DNA of 64,000 nucleotides from contig NZ_PDEP01000002.1 of the NCBI RefSeq assembly GCF_002554705.1, positions 62,001-126,000 of the forward strand, in the 5' to 3' direction. The notes beneath the pieces are model-generated. The model saw only the letters and a list, made by a program, of their open reading frames with translations. It was not told where the DNA came from and ran no database searches. This document shows positions 8,603 to 17,910 of the stretch, one piece after another (position 1 is the first letter of the stretch; each line of letters opens with the position of its first letter). The position numbers and the translations under genes were made by a program. This stretch comes from Longimonas halophila (GTDB lineage: Bacteria > Bacteroidota > Rhodothermia > Rhodothermales > Salinibacteraceae).

Positions 8603-9088
8603 AGTGTAGAGACGTACCGGATTGATCAGAAGAAAGAGAGCAGACATTTTGTTTCTTTCGGCGGCCTATACAGTTTGAGATATACCTCTTATACGCAGTG
8701 TCTTACACGCAGTGTATCACTCAGCCTATACAGGAGATGCCGCAGGAAGGGGGCGCATGAGATTCCTCTCGGCCATCACCCCGGATTGCTGGGCAGTGGG
8801 GGATTGGCCATCACAGACGTCGCCATGCCTGTGCGCTTTGGCAGGGTGCCCAAGGGCTTCAGCATGGGCGGCTCATACCCGGTGGGCGGTCGGGCCTCCG
8901 TATCCACCTCGGAGCGATTCGACGCGGGTGGTGCATGAGAGGAGGCCCTATGCAGTGTATTATGCGAGATACTACTATCAGAACGAGCCATGGCAACGGG
9001 AGACTGTGATTGAGAACAAATAGGTTGACAACAAACAGAAGAGGGGATTAGCGGCTAACTCCCCTCTGCAGCACGGCTACGGTGCCCG
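8603..9088. other. intergenic region between two large secreted-protein genes
   Basis: About 485 bp, no gene recognised. It carries several short CAGTGT repeats (near 8697, 8710 and 8949). Its left part must hold the promoter of the FG-GAP gene; its right end holds a terminator hairpin. Confidence 0.5.
9040..9067 (-). terminator. terminator behind the beta-helix gene
   Basis: AGAGGGGATTAGC (9040-9052) pairs with GCTAACTCCCCTCT (9054-9067) with one bulged base, about 22 nt after the stop on the minus strand, followed there by TCTGTTTGTTG. Confidence 0.65.
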
Positions 9089-12000
9089 TCACCGCACAAC
9101 GGTGATGCGCTGGGTTTCGGTGTGGCTCTCGGTCTGCATCCGCAGGAAGTAGGTGCCACTGGCCAGGCCGCCTACGTCGATGGTCTGCTCGGTGCGGCCC
9201 TCCGCGTCGGTGTCGACTACGGTTTGCACGCGGCGCCCCAGCATGTCGTAGAGCTGAATGCGCACCGGCTGCTGCTCGGGAACCGCAAACCGCACGGTCG
9301 CCTGACTGCGCGCTGGGTTCGGGTACGTGGGGAGCAGCTCGGCCTCGGTCACCTGCCGCGCGATGGTCACCGGTTCGCTAAACGACTCCGTGCCGTCGGT
9401 GTCGATCTGCCGCAGGCGGTAGCGGAGACTGTCGGCCGCGTAGGGCAGGTCGGTGTCTTCGAACCGGTAGGACTGCGGCTCATCGGTGGTGCCGGCGCCG
9501 TCGAGGGTCGCGATGGTGTGCCACGATTCCCCCGTAGAGACGTCCCACTGGGGCGTCTCTACGGATTCATTCACAGACCCGGCCACACGCTGCACCTCAA
9601 ACCCGGCGTTGTTCGTTTCCGAGAGGGTCTGCCATTGCACGGTGATGGCCTCATCGCCCGAGCGCTGCGCTTCGAAGCGGGCCAGTTCTACCGGCAAGGC
9701 GCCGGTGTTCGGCGCAATCTGCACGACGAACCGTTCGGTTTCCGGATTGGCGCTGAGGCTGCTCACGTCCACCGGGTAATCCATGCCGGGCTCCAACGGC
9801 ACCGTCTGGTCGTCGCTGGTATCAGAGGTGCCTTGCGTGTCGATCAGTTCCGCGGCCCACGTGTCGGGCAGGTCCCACTCGCGCACCTGAAGCGTGAGCG
9901 TGCCATCGGAGGGCAACGCATCGCCTTGAACAGCTACCGGTACCGCCGTAAGGTCCGCGTCTGAGTCTGGGTCTGCAGCGTCCTGTGGCCACGGGCGGCT
10001 CTCGACCGCTTTGGCAACGTCGCCGCCGCTCTCGCCTGGGCCCTGTGCGCTGAGCGCTACGGAGGGCGCTTCCAGCGGCGCGAGCTTCGAGGTATCCCAT
10101 GCGTCCCACCCATCGGTCGCGTTCTCGTGAAAGCGCACCCCAATGGCCTGGTCGGTGGCCACCGGGTCGCCCGACGCGTCAGTCACGACCCCTTTCAGCC
10201 ACAGCGTGCCCCGCTGCACGCCTTCCGAGGCTGCCGTTGGGCCTTGCATCTCACTGCCGATAAACGGCGCACTGGCATCGGTGCGCCCGCCGGGGTCGAA
10301 CGTGACCTCTGTGGGTCCAGTGCCGGGAGTGCTCCGCTCGATGAATGCGCCCTGCCACGCGGCCAGCGTCTCGGTTTCTGTGTTTATGATCGCCCATGTG
10401 CCGCGGGTCGCGTCATAGACCTGGGCATCTGCCTTGAAGCCGTTGCCCGCCAGGGGACTGCCACCGGTCGGACTGCTGCCGGTGGTGAGCGCTGACAGCT
10501 CGTAGTCCGTCGGGTACGGGTTGCCCAAAAGGTGCCAACGCGCGCTCTGCGTGAGATCGTCGCGCACAACCGCGCTGGTGCCGTGGCGCGTAGCGCTGGA
10601 GCTCTCATTCAACGAGACAGTGAGCCCACTGGACTCGACCGGGTCGCGGGCGTCGTCTTCGAGGTAGAGCAAGAGGCCATCGCCCAGGCCCAGCGGCGTG
10701 CTGGCGTCGGCCGTCGTGTACGCCCCGGTGCCGCCGGTGCTTTCGTCGGGGTCGCTGTCGTCCCATACGGCCATGACGTTCAGGTTGAAGCGCGGGGCGT
10801 TGGTGCCCGCGGAGGAGGCCATGCGCACATCGCCCGCCACCGCGCCTGTGTAGGGCACGCTCAGCACGCGCCATCCGGCGTCGTTTTCGGTGCCGTTGGT
10901 GCCGGTGATGGTGACGCTGGGGGCAATGGGCAGACCGGGCGTTTCGTAGGCGCCCAGGTTCACGTCGTCGGTGCCGTCCTCGTTGCCGTCTTGGGTGCGC
11001 AGGTCGCCGATCAGGTCGGTCGTGACGCCGTCCGGCACCGCGCTGTTGTCGCCGGCGTCGACGGCGGGCGAGTTCTCGGCGATGCGCAGCCCGTCGTCAG
11101 CGGTCGCAAAGCGGCCGTCGGGGCCTGCGGGCTGCCCTGCATCCACAAAGAGCGGGTCGGTGTTGAGGTTACCCGGGCCTGCATTCGCGTCGCCGCTGCC
11201 TTCCGCATACGTGGCTTCGTCCACAACAGAGTAGGTCACGTCGACCGCGGCGTCAGGGTCACTCACCGACTCGGTCGTCCCGGCCATGCCTCCGTTGCCC
11301 CAAAGAATGGAGTTGACGACCTGTAGGGGCGTCCGCCCGCTGTCGTAATACCGGATATCGAACGCGAAGTCCGTTGCGCCAGTGAAGGTCGAGTTGATGA
11401 AGACTGGAGATTCGCCGGCGTTGCCGTCATCGAAGGCAATATGATCGGCCCCGTTATCCACAAAGATGCTGTTTGCGATCTCAGCCGCAATGGAGCCTCC
11501 ATCTCCAAAGAAGTAAAACGCGCCGCCCTGGCTGGTGGCTGCATTGTTGACAAAGGTGGCGTTTGTGATCTGTGGGGCTGCTTCGCCGCTTTCTCCGTAG
11601 AAATATATTGCTCCCCCGCGGTTAGCCTCGTTGTTCGTAAAGGTGGCATTTTCGATCTCTGGTTTGCCTGTACCAAAGTTGCCATCAATGTATATCGCAC
11701 CGCCCGAAGTCTGCGCAATGTTTCCGTCAAAAGTCGCCGACCTGATTACAGGGTTGCTTTCGCCATTGGAGACCTCACCAGCGATCGCTGCACCAAATGT
11801 GGCGGAGTTGCTCGTAAAAGTCGAGTTGATGACATGCGGACTGCTCGTCCCCAAGAAGGCATCATTAAAGAGTGCACCGCCCTCTTCGCTCGCCGCATTC
11901 TGGCTGAATGTGATGTTTGCCAAGGTTGGGCTGCATTCGTTGCCGGAGCTCCCTCCGTCGCAAAAGATACCGCCGCCCTGACTGTTCGGATCACTACTCT

Positions 12001-15000
12001 CATTTGCATTCCCTCTCGTTACCGTTACTCCATTCAGTTCGGTGCCTGTCGTAATGTTAGGGGCTGTATTATCGCCGATGCGGTTTCCCCCGTTGAAGAC
12101 AACAACATGATAGGCGTTATCGGAGGCATCGCCTGTCGTGCCGATATCGCCGGAGAGAATGGTTTCGTTCGCAGCCGGGTCGCGCTCGCTACGGGTGGTT
12201 TCGGTGCCGTCGAATCCGCCGTAGATCTGCAGCCCGTCGAGGGCGCCGGTAATCTCAAAGGTCGCCGTGCGCGGTTCGTCTGCATCGAGCGGTTCGCTGG
12301 GCAGATAGGTGCCTTCGGCGACCCAGATCTGGTCGTTGGCTGTCGCCGCATCGAGGGCCGCTTGCAGCGTGGCGAAGGCCCCGCTCCAGGACGTGCCCTT
12401 GTTCGCGTCGTCGCCCGTCGCGGCATCGACATAGAACGTCAGGGCCAGGTCGGCGCCCCCGCCTTCGTAGGCCCCAAGATCAATGGCGTCGTAGTCGCTG
12501 TTTCCGCCCGAGCTCGACCCTTGCACCCGCGAGGCGCCGGTGAGGTCGGTCGTGATTGTGCGCAGCGAGTCGACGGTGCCCGTGCCGCGTGCGACGTTGT
12601 TCGGCTGCAGATGCAGACCGTCGTCTGCGGTGCGGTACGTGCCGTCGGGGCCTGCGGGCATGGTCGGCGCGACAAACTTCGGGTCACCCGTCTGGTTGGA
12701 GCTGTTGGCGAAGTCCACCGGATCGCCGCCGAAGTCGAGATAGGTGGTGGTGCCGCCGTTGGTTGTGCTGGTGCCTGCGTCTCCGCCTTGCACGAGGGTG
12801 TGGGTGAGCAGCGTGGTGCCCTGTGCCTGCGTTGCGATTTCGTCGCCGGTGCCGCCCGAGCTCACTTGGTTATCGTGGAAGAGGCCATTGGTGACCGTGA
12901 CCGTTGCGCGTGAGTCAGGAAAACGGTCGTTGCCTCCACTATACAACGCGCCTCCTGCATCCTCAGCGGTGTTGCCAGTAAAGGTCACGTTCGTCAGTGT
13001 AGTGCGGAGACGGCTTTCACTAAGGTTTACCCTGTTGGCGATAGCCCCGCCTTTCCCTCCAAAGGTATCTCCATCGGGGTTTAGGGACCGGTTGTTGACG
13101 AACGCCACATTGGTGAGGCGCGCCCTGGACGCCCCAGCAATATCCCCTGCGCTGATCGCGACCCCTCCTCCATCATTGTTAGAGGCTTCGTTCCCGACGA
13201 AGACACTGTTTGTGATGCGAGGCGCATCCAATGCTCCGTCAAGGCGGAGAGCCATACCCCCTCCTCCCACATCCGACCGGTTCCCGGCGATGACGAGGTT
13301 GCGGAACTGGGCACTGCAGCCCCCCGAGTCGTCGCTCTCGCATGTGATGCCACCTCCTACGCTCGAGAGAAGATTGTCTTTTCCGGCGGTGATCGTCAGC
13401 CCGTCAATCACCGTCTGCGAGGTGATCGGCTGATCACTGGGGCCACTGGACCCTTCCCCATCCAGGACCAGGACCGAGCGATTGGTGCCGACCTGGTCGC
13501 TGGCATCCATAATGATGCCGTCCCCATCGGGGTCCACGTCGTCGCGGCCTACATCGCCGCTGAGGATGCTGCGGTGGGTGGTGGGTGCGCGCTGGTCCCA
13601 GCGCGTCTCAGAGCCTGAAAACCCGCCGTACAGCTGGATGCCGTCCTGATCTCCTGTAATCCGAAACGCTTCGTCTCCGAGATTCCCATCGGGAAAGTCG
13701 GGCGCTTTGTCGGGCGTGTACACGCCTTCAGCAATCCAGAGCTCATCACCAGCCTGGGCTGCGGCGAGCGCATCCTCCAGCTCGTTGAAGGCGGTGCCCC
13801 AGGAGGCCCCATCGCCCCCGGGGGCCGCGTCGGTATCCACGTAGACCGGCTCCACCGGACGGCTTCCCGCGTAGGCCCCGAGCGATACCGCACCGTTTGC
13901 CCAGGACGCCCCGGTCAGATCTGGGCCGGTAGGCGCCGCCCCGATGCCTGCGCCCACGGCCGGGCTGGTGTCGCGCAGCTGCAAGCCGTCGTCGTCGGTT
14001 GCAAAGGCGCCATCGGACCCGGCGGGACTGTTGGGCCGATAGTAGCCAGGCTCATCCTGCTGGTTGGTGCTCTCATCGAACGGCACAGGCTGCCCGGACG
14101 CGTTGAGGTACTGGACGGATCCGCCGTCATCAAGCTTCACGTCGTCGGGGCCCCATTGTAGCAGCGAATTCGTCATGGTCATTGACCCGCCATTGAAGAC
14201 CAGAACAGCCGTTCCATCTCGGGGACCATCGGTCTCAATCGGCGAAGGTCCGGAGACCATGACATTGGTGAGCGTCACGTCATGTGTGGTTACGATTGCC
14301 TTTCCGCCTCCCACTCCATTTTGGCCGTCAGATACGGAGTAGTTTTGTTCGAACGTCGTGTTTGTAATCTGTAGATCGAATTGGTCGTAATTGACTGCCC
14401 AGAGGCCTCCGCCTTGACGTTTCGCCGCATTGTAGGCAACCAATGATCCAAAAATTTCGGCTTCGGACGCAAGAGCTCTTCCAGAGAAATATCCTCCGAA
14501 GTTGATACCGCCCCCAGGTAGGATGTTGGGTTCAGCAGTGTCGTCAACATCGATAATATCGACGACCGTATCGTTACCTACTACCGCCGTGCGGGCAATG
14601 CGGGGACTGGTCTCGCCGCCATCAGCCCTGAACAGGATGCCGGCTCCCGTCGCAGCCCGGTTGCCCACTACCCGCAGACGCGACAGAGTTGGGCTGCATT
14701 CAGCTCCATCCCCCTGGCAATAGATTCCACCGCCACCGACCTGTGGACCGCTCACGTTTGCCAGTGCGCCTGTCATCGTCAGCCCGTTGAGGACGGTGCC
14801 CCGCGTGATGGGCCCGGAGCCGCCCTCTGCGCCACTACGCCCGTCTATGTAGACCACCGTGTAGCTGTTCTCCCCAACGATATGATCGGAGCCGTTGGGC
14901 GTGCCCGAAATGCCGTCGCTGTCGGTGGTGGGATTGAACGGGCGGTCGTTTGCGTCAATGTCGCCGGAGAGGACCGTCTCGTTGGCCACCAGGTCGCGGC

Positions 15001-15457
15001 TGCCCAGTTGGGCATCCACATCTGCAGGACCTGTAAACGACTCGGTTCCACTCCATCCGCCGTAGATCTGGAGGCCGTCCTGGGTGCCGGTAATCCGGAA
15101 GCGGTCGCTGCGGTCGGAGCCGGGCGTGTAGGTACCCTCGGCAATCACAATCACATCATTGCCGGTGGCAATGTCCAGCGCGCTGTTCAGGTCAGAGAAC
15201 GCCGTCTCCCAGCTATCGCCGGGGCCGCCGCCTACATCGGCATCCACGTAAATGATGTCGCCGGACTGCGCCTGCGCAGCGGGTACGCCAACCAGCGGCG
15301 TGCAGACAAGTAGGGCGCCGAGGATCATGCCCAGCATCATACCGCAGGAACGAGTCAGGGGCAACAGGCGAGCCAGCCCCTGGGAAAGGAGACGGATGTC
15401 CTGAGAGCACACGTTGGAGCCGGGCGTATCAGTGAAGCTGGGCGTATCAGTACGCAT
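9089..15457 (-). CDS. giant secreted right-handed beta-helix protein with T9SS sorting domain
   Basis: About 2,120 aa from the ATG at 15457; the frame stays open 33 codons further, but that part does not look like protein. The signal peptide core LGMILGALLVCTPLVGV ends at AQAQSG. Three homologous beta-helix modules follow. Each opens with a YVDxDxGGGxG/SW-type strand and an A-x-D-x-I-W-(I/V)-AEG(T/V)YTP motif, then runs of N-A-x-F-x-N-N coils (choice-of-anchor Q/POMP-like), and closes with LGAYE or LGAYAG. A beta-sandwich with HLLGNPYP comes next, then the T9SS tail (TYPNPARSQATVRF, LYDMLGRRVQT, ITVVR). Probable role: cell-surface adhesin or polysaccharide-binding or -degrading protein; no catalytic motif was recognised. 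Confidence 0.88.
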   Translation of the reverse strand: MRTDTPSFTDTPGSNVCSQDIRLLSQGLARLLPLTRSCGMMLGMILGALLVCTPLVGVPAAQAQSGDIIYVDADVGGGPGDSWETAFSDLNSALDIATGNDVIVIAEGTYTPGSDRSDRFRITGTQDGLQIYGGWSGTESFTGPADVDAQLGSRDLVANETVLSGDIDANDRPFNPTTDSDGISGTPNGSDHIVGENSYTVVYIDGRSGAEGGSGPITRGTVLNGLTMTGALANVSGPQVGGGGIYCQGDGAECSPTLSRLRVVGNRAATGAGILFRADGGETSPRIARTAVVGNDTVVDIIDVDDTAEPNILPGGGINFGGYFSGRALASEAEIFGSLVAYNAAKRQGGGLWAVNYDQFDLQITNTTFEQNYSVSDGQNGVGGGKAIVTTHDVTLTNVMVSGPSPIETDGPRDGTAVLVFNGGSMTMTNSLLQWGPDDVKLDDGGSVQYLNASGQPVPFDESTNQQDEPGYYRPNSPAGSDGAFATDDDGLQLRDTSPAVGAGIGAAPTGPDLTGASWANGAVSLGAYAGSRPVEPVYVDTDAAPGGDGASWGTAFNELEDALAAAQAGDELWIAEGVYTPDKAPDFPDGNLGDEAFRITGDQDGIQLYGGFSGSETRWDQRAPTTHRSILSGDVGRDDVDPDGDGIIMDASDQVGTNRSVLVLDGEGSSGPSDQPITSQTVIDGLTITAGKDNLLSSVGGGITCESDDSGGCSAQFRNLVIAGNRSDVGGGGMALRLDGALDAPRITNSVFVGNEASNNDGGGVAISAGDIAGASRARLTNVAFVNNRSLNPDGDTFGGKGGAIANRVNLSESRLRTTLTNVTFTGNTAEDAGGALYSGGNDRFPDSRATVTVTNGLFHDNQVSSGGTGDEIATQAQGTTLLTHTLVQGGDAGTSTTNGGTTTYLDFGGDPVDFANSSNQTGDPKFVAPTMPAGPDGTYRTADDGLHLQPNNVARGTGTVDSLRTITTDLTGASRVQGSSSGGNSDYDAIDLGAYEGGGADLALTFYVDAATGDDANKGTSWSGAFATLQAALDAATANDQIWVAEGTYLPSEPLDADEPRTATFEITGALDGLQIYGGFDGTETTRSERDPAANETILSGDIGTTGDASDNAYHVVVFNGGNRIGDNTAPNITTGTELNGVTVTRGNANESSDPNSQGGGIFCDGGSSGNECSPTLANITFSQNAASEEGGALFNDAFLGTSSPHVINSTFTSNSATFGAAIAGEVSNGESNPVIRSATFDGNIAQTSGGAIYIDGNFGTGKPEIENATFTNNEANRGGAIYFYGESGEAAPQITNATFVNNAATSQGGAFYFFGDGGSIAAEIANSIFVDNGADHIAFDDGNAGESPVFINSTFTGATDFAFDIRYYDSGRTPLQVVNSILWGNGGMAGTTESVSDPDAAVDVTYSVVDEATYAEGSGDANAGPGNLNTDPLFVDAGQPAGPDGRFATADDGLRIAENSPAVDAGDNSAVPDGVTTDLIGDLRTQDGNEDGTDDVNLGAYETPGLPIAPSVTITGTNGTENDAGWRVLSVPYTGAVAGDVRMASSAGTNAPRFNLNVMAVWDDSDPDESTGGTGAYTTADASTPLGLGDGLLLYLEDDARDPVESSGLTVSLNESSSATRHGTSAVVRDDLTQSARWHLLGNPYPTDYELSALTTGSSPTGGSPLAGNGFKADAQVYDATRGTWAIINTETETLAAWQGAFIERSTPGTGPTEVTFDPGGRTDASAPFIGSEMQGPTAASEGVQRGTLWLKGVVTDASGDPVATDQAIGVRFHENATDGWDAWDTSKLAPLEAPSVALSAQGPGESGGDVAKAVESRPWPQDAADPDSDADLTAVPVAVQGDALPSDGTLTLQVREWDLPDTWAAELIDTQGTSDTSDDQTVPLEPGMDYPVDVSSLSANPETERFVVQIAPNTGALPVELARFEAQRSGDEAITVQWQTLSETNNAGFEVQRVAGSVNESVETPQWDVSTGESWHTIATLDGAGTTDEPQSYRFEDTDLPYAADSLRYRLRQIDTDGTESFSEPVTIARQVTEAELLPTYPNPARSQATVRFAVPEQQPVRIQLYDMLGRRVQTVVDTDAEGRTEQTIDVGGLASGTYFLRMQTESHTETQRITVVR
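9534..9562. repeat. palindromic element inside a coding frame, copy 2
   Basis: Same 9-bp arms as the copy at 6648-6676 (GTAGAGACG / CGTCTCTAC). The 11-nt centre differs (TCCCACTGGGG) but keeps the CCC/GGG pairing. Read in frame in the T9SS region of the beta-helix gene. The 22 nt after it (GGATTCATT-ACAGACCCGG) are also conserved with copy 1. Confidence 0.75.
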
Positions 15458-16207
15458 ACCAAGGAAGTAGTTGTAAAGTGCACATTCGGCCTGCAATGCC
15501 TCGGGCCCTGAGCAATGCACGCGATGAAGCAGCGCGGGCGATGAAGCAACGTGCACTTATTCTACCGGATACGCGGCCGTATTGCGTTATCTGAGCGTGT
15601 CAATCTGTTGCGTGAGCGTGTCAACCCTGTGTCCCATCAGTGCCAGACGGCCTCTTAGAAGCGCTGAGCGGGGATTTGCGGGTGGTCCCTGTTTTCAGGG
15701 GGATATGTCAGGCATTGCCTCCTCCGAGTCCTTCGCATCGCCTGAATCTGTCGTCTCTGAACCTAAATCACGCAGTGTGCGAGTTTTTCGATGGTCCTTT
15801 TGGGTTGGGCATCCCCCTTTGTCGCTGCGCGACATTTCCCCCTTCGCGAAGGGGGAAAGGCCCGAACAGCGTGAGGGAATGGGGGATGTCAGGACCGCGC
15901 ATTCTACCACAAGGCGGCGATCAACAAAGGAGGAAGGAAACCTGCACATGCCGTTAAATCGGTCCGTTCATCCGAGGTGCGCAGCGTGGCTTTTAGGATG
16001 CTCAGCTCCAGGCGCGTACGCTGTGAGAGCATGCCAAACGCTGCTGATGACAGGCCGGGTTTGCTGGACGAACTGGGTTCGCTCGTAGTGTTGCCGTTGC
16101 CTGTAGGGCGATGGGGGGCCGGCAGGGCTATGCGATGAATGGGCCGGAGGCCTCCTATCTGGATAGGTCGGCTATTCCCTGCTCCCCTGTTCCTTCGATT
16201 CTGGCCG
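15458..16207. other. gene-poor region
   Basis: About 750 bp with no recognisable gene. Reading frames here are shadows of repeats. It holds the presumed promoter of the beta-helix gene at its left end and the dispersed repeat at 15772-15925. Confidence 0.6.
15772..15925. repeat. dispersed repeat, copy A (154 bp) with a 24-bp perfect palindrome
   Basis: Nearly identical to 42949-43121. From GCAGTGTGCGAG to GGCGGCGATCAAC. Contains the perfect palindrome 15835-15858 (TTTCCCCCTTCG and its complement). Copy B has lost the left arm of that palindrome and has an 18-bp internal duplication, so copy A looks closer to the original. Confidence 0.85.
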
Positions 16208-16538
16208 ATGAAGCTGCTTACTAACCCCTTTTCTGATCTCGATGACCCGCGCGAAGACGGAAACGTCCGCTACCCGCTCTCAAGTGTTCTGCCTCCCAAG
16301 CATTCTGGTGATTGCCACACAGATCATAGATCAGAAAGCCAATGGGCACCGCTTTCTTACTTACTCACGTTGAAGGCCAGTCACAAAACGGCCTATAGAG
16401 GCGTTCAGGACCACTTTGGAGACCGTTGCTTCATCCTGGGGCGGCGAAGCGCAAGGTAGACTCCGAGGACGCCGCAAAAAGGCCGGCTGGGACAATGCCT
16501 ACATGAGCAAACTCCTTCACAATAATCCCATGCGTTAG
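16208..16538 (+). pseudogene. remnant of an ISAs1-like transposase
   Basis: Two ends of a transposase remain without the middle. The N-terminal piece (from the ATG at 16208) reads NPFSDLDDPREDGNVRYPL, the DPR...RYPL opening typical of ISAs1-family DDE transposases. The C-terminal piece, in a different frame (16461-16538), reads GRRKKAGWDNAYMSKLLHNN before a stop, which resembles the KAGWDNDYLLKLL-type end of that family. A full enzyme needs over 300 codons, so about two thirds is missing and there is at least one frame change. No terminal inverted repeats were identified. Non-functional. Confidence 0.6.
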
Positions 16539-16698
16539 CCCTGGGGGTTGCCGTTCGGATAGGCAAAATCAACCAGAAACGACCCAGACTGTGATCCGCC
16601 GGTCGAGTCACGGATCGTGTCTGGGGGCAGCTATCTTCAGACCAACTCGCGTTCGCCTCGACTTCTCTTTTCCAGGCCTATCTTTCAGAAAGGACACG

Positions 16699-17859
16699 TC
16701 AGGACGCAAACTGGACAACCCCGTAGGTGCCTTTCGTCCGCCAATGTTCTTCTTCCTGGTTCAGCCGACGGACCGTGGCGGGCTCAACGCCAACCAGGGT
16801 ATCGCTCTTGATGGTGCGGAGCGCGAGGAGGGGAGCCGGGAAGGGCCCTGCGGCATCGGCCAGCGTCGCCTCCTCAGGCCAAAGGGCATCGTTGGTGATA
16901 CGCCGGTAATTCGCGTCGCCTTTGGATATGACCAACTGTGCCCTGCGAAATGGCTTCTCTAAACGCGACGGAATCTCGCGGAGACTGGCGTCGGTGCCCC
17001 AGAAGAAGTCGGGCACGATGTGAAGACGTCCTTCTTCAATGCATGCCCGTACCCGACTGGCCAGCCGATCCAGGGGAGCACCGTATTTCTCCATCACGTT
17101 GAGCAGCCAGAAGACGTCTTTTCCTAACACGTCGCTCACCAGAATCGGTGCCATCTTGACGTGAAGCGTAACAGTCTGAGCGATGTCTTCCTCCAGCAGT
17201 AGCGCCGCCAGCGCAAGGTCAAAGGCTTCCTCGGTACCAGCATTGTCCATAATCACATGGACGTGTCCGGCGGGCCCTTCCATCAGATGATCGACGACCT
17301 CAGGGACGTCATTGGACAGCAGGTGTTCGGCCTTTGCGCTCGTCCCCTGCTCCAACACACTCTGCATGCTCAGGTCCATCCGGTTTCCCCAGAGGCAATC
17401 CACGAGACGGTGTCCCAGCCGCTCGCGGAGCGTTCCTCCTTTGGTCAGTGCCTCGCCGACGGCGTCTCGCAGTTCGTCCGAGTGGAGTTCCTCTTTCTTG
17501 TACGGATGAAAGGGGTCACGCTGCGTGGTCCAGTAGCGGCAGGCCGCCAAAAGCTGACGATAAGCGAATGTTTCTGCAAAAAACCACGTCGTATCCAGCC
17601 ACGATTCCTCCTCATGCGGCTCGAACCGGCGCGTCCAGAGGTCGTGATCAGGCGCGGGCGGGTCAAAGAGGGTCAGCGGCTCATCGTTCTCAATTGCATC
17701 GCGCAGGGCTTGCACGTTATCCTGAATGGCTGTCGGATAGTCTGGATTGCGCACAAGAACCTCTTGGAAGATCCCCGATACACGTTCGGCCATCGACCGA
17801 CGGGCAAAGGCATTGCTCCCATCGGTGCGGATTGGAGCCGGATAAGGAGGATGGGGCAT
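16699..17859 (-). CDS. DUF89/ARMT1-family damage-control phosphatase
   Basis: Metal-dependent phosphatase of the DUF89 family, 386 aa. The family hydrolyses harmful or side-product phosphometabolites such as sugar phosphates; the human member was named ARMT1. Seen: the metal-site motif IMDNAGTE with D205 and N206, a third aspartate in VSDVLGKDVFW (D243), and the phosphate-binding SKGDANYRR with K313. The C-terminal RTIKSDTLVGVE is also typical. It is the last gene of the arabinose locus, 51 nt behind the zinc alcohol dehydrogenase on the same strand. That suggests it cleans up pentose-phosphate by-products (inference). Confidence 0.85.
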   Translation of the reverse strand: MPHPPYPAPIRTDGSNAFARRSMAERVSGIFQEVLVRNPDYPTAIQDNVQALRDAIENDEPLTLFDPPAPDHDLWTRRFEPHEEESWLDTTWFFAETFAYRQLLAACRYWTTQRDPFHPYKKEELHSDELRDAVGEALTKGGTLRERLGHRLVDCLWGNRMDLSMQSVLEQGTSAKAEHLLSNDVPEVVDHLMEGPAGHVHVIMDNAGTEEAFDLALAALLLEEDIAQTVTLHVKMAPILVSDVLGKDVFWLLNVMEKYGAPLDRLASRVRACIEEGRLHIVPDFFWGTDASLREIPSRLEKPFRRAQLVISKGDANYRRITNDALWPEEATLADAAGPFPAPLLALRTIKSDTLVGVEPATVRRLNQEEEHWRTKGTYGVVQFAS

Positions 17860-17910
17860 AAACGTGTGTACTCAGTTCGTAGTATGAAGTGGATAAAAAC
17901 ATCGGGTGAG

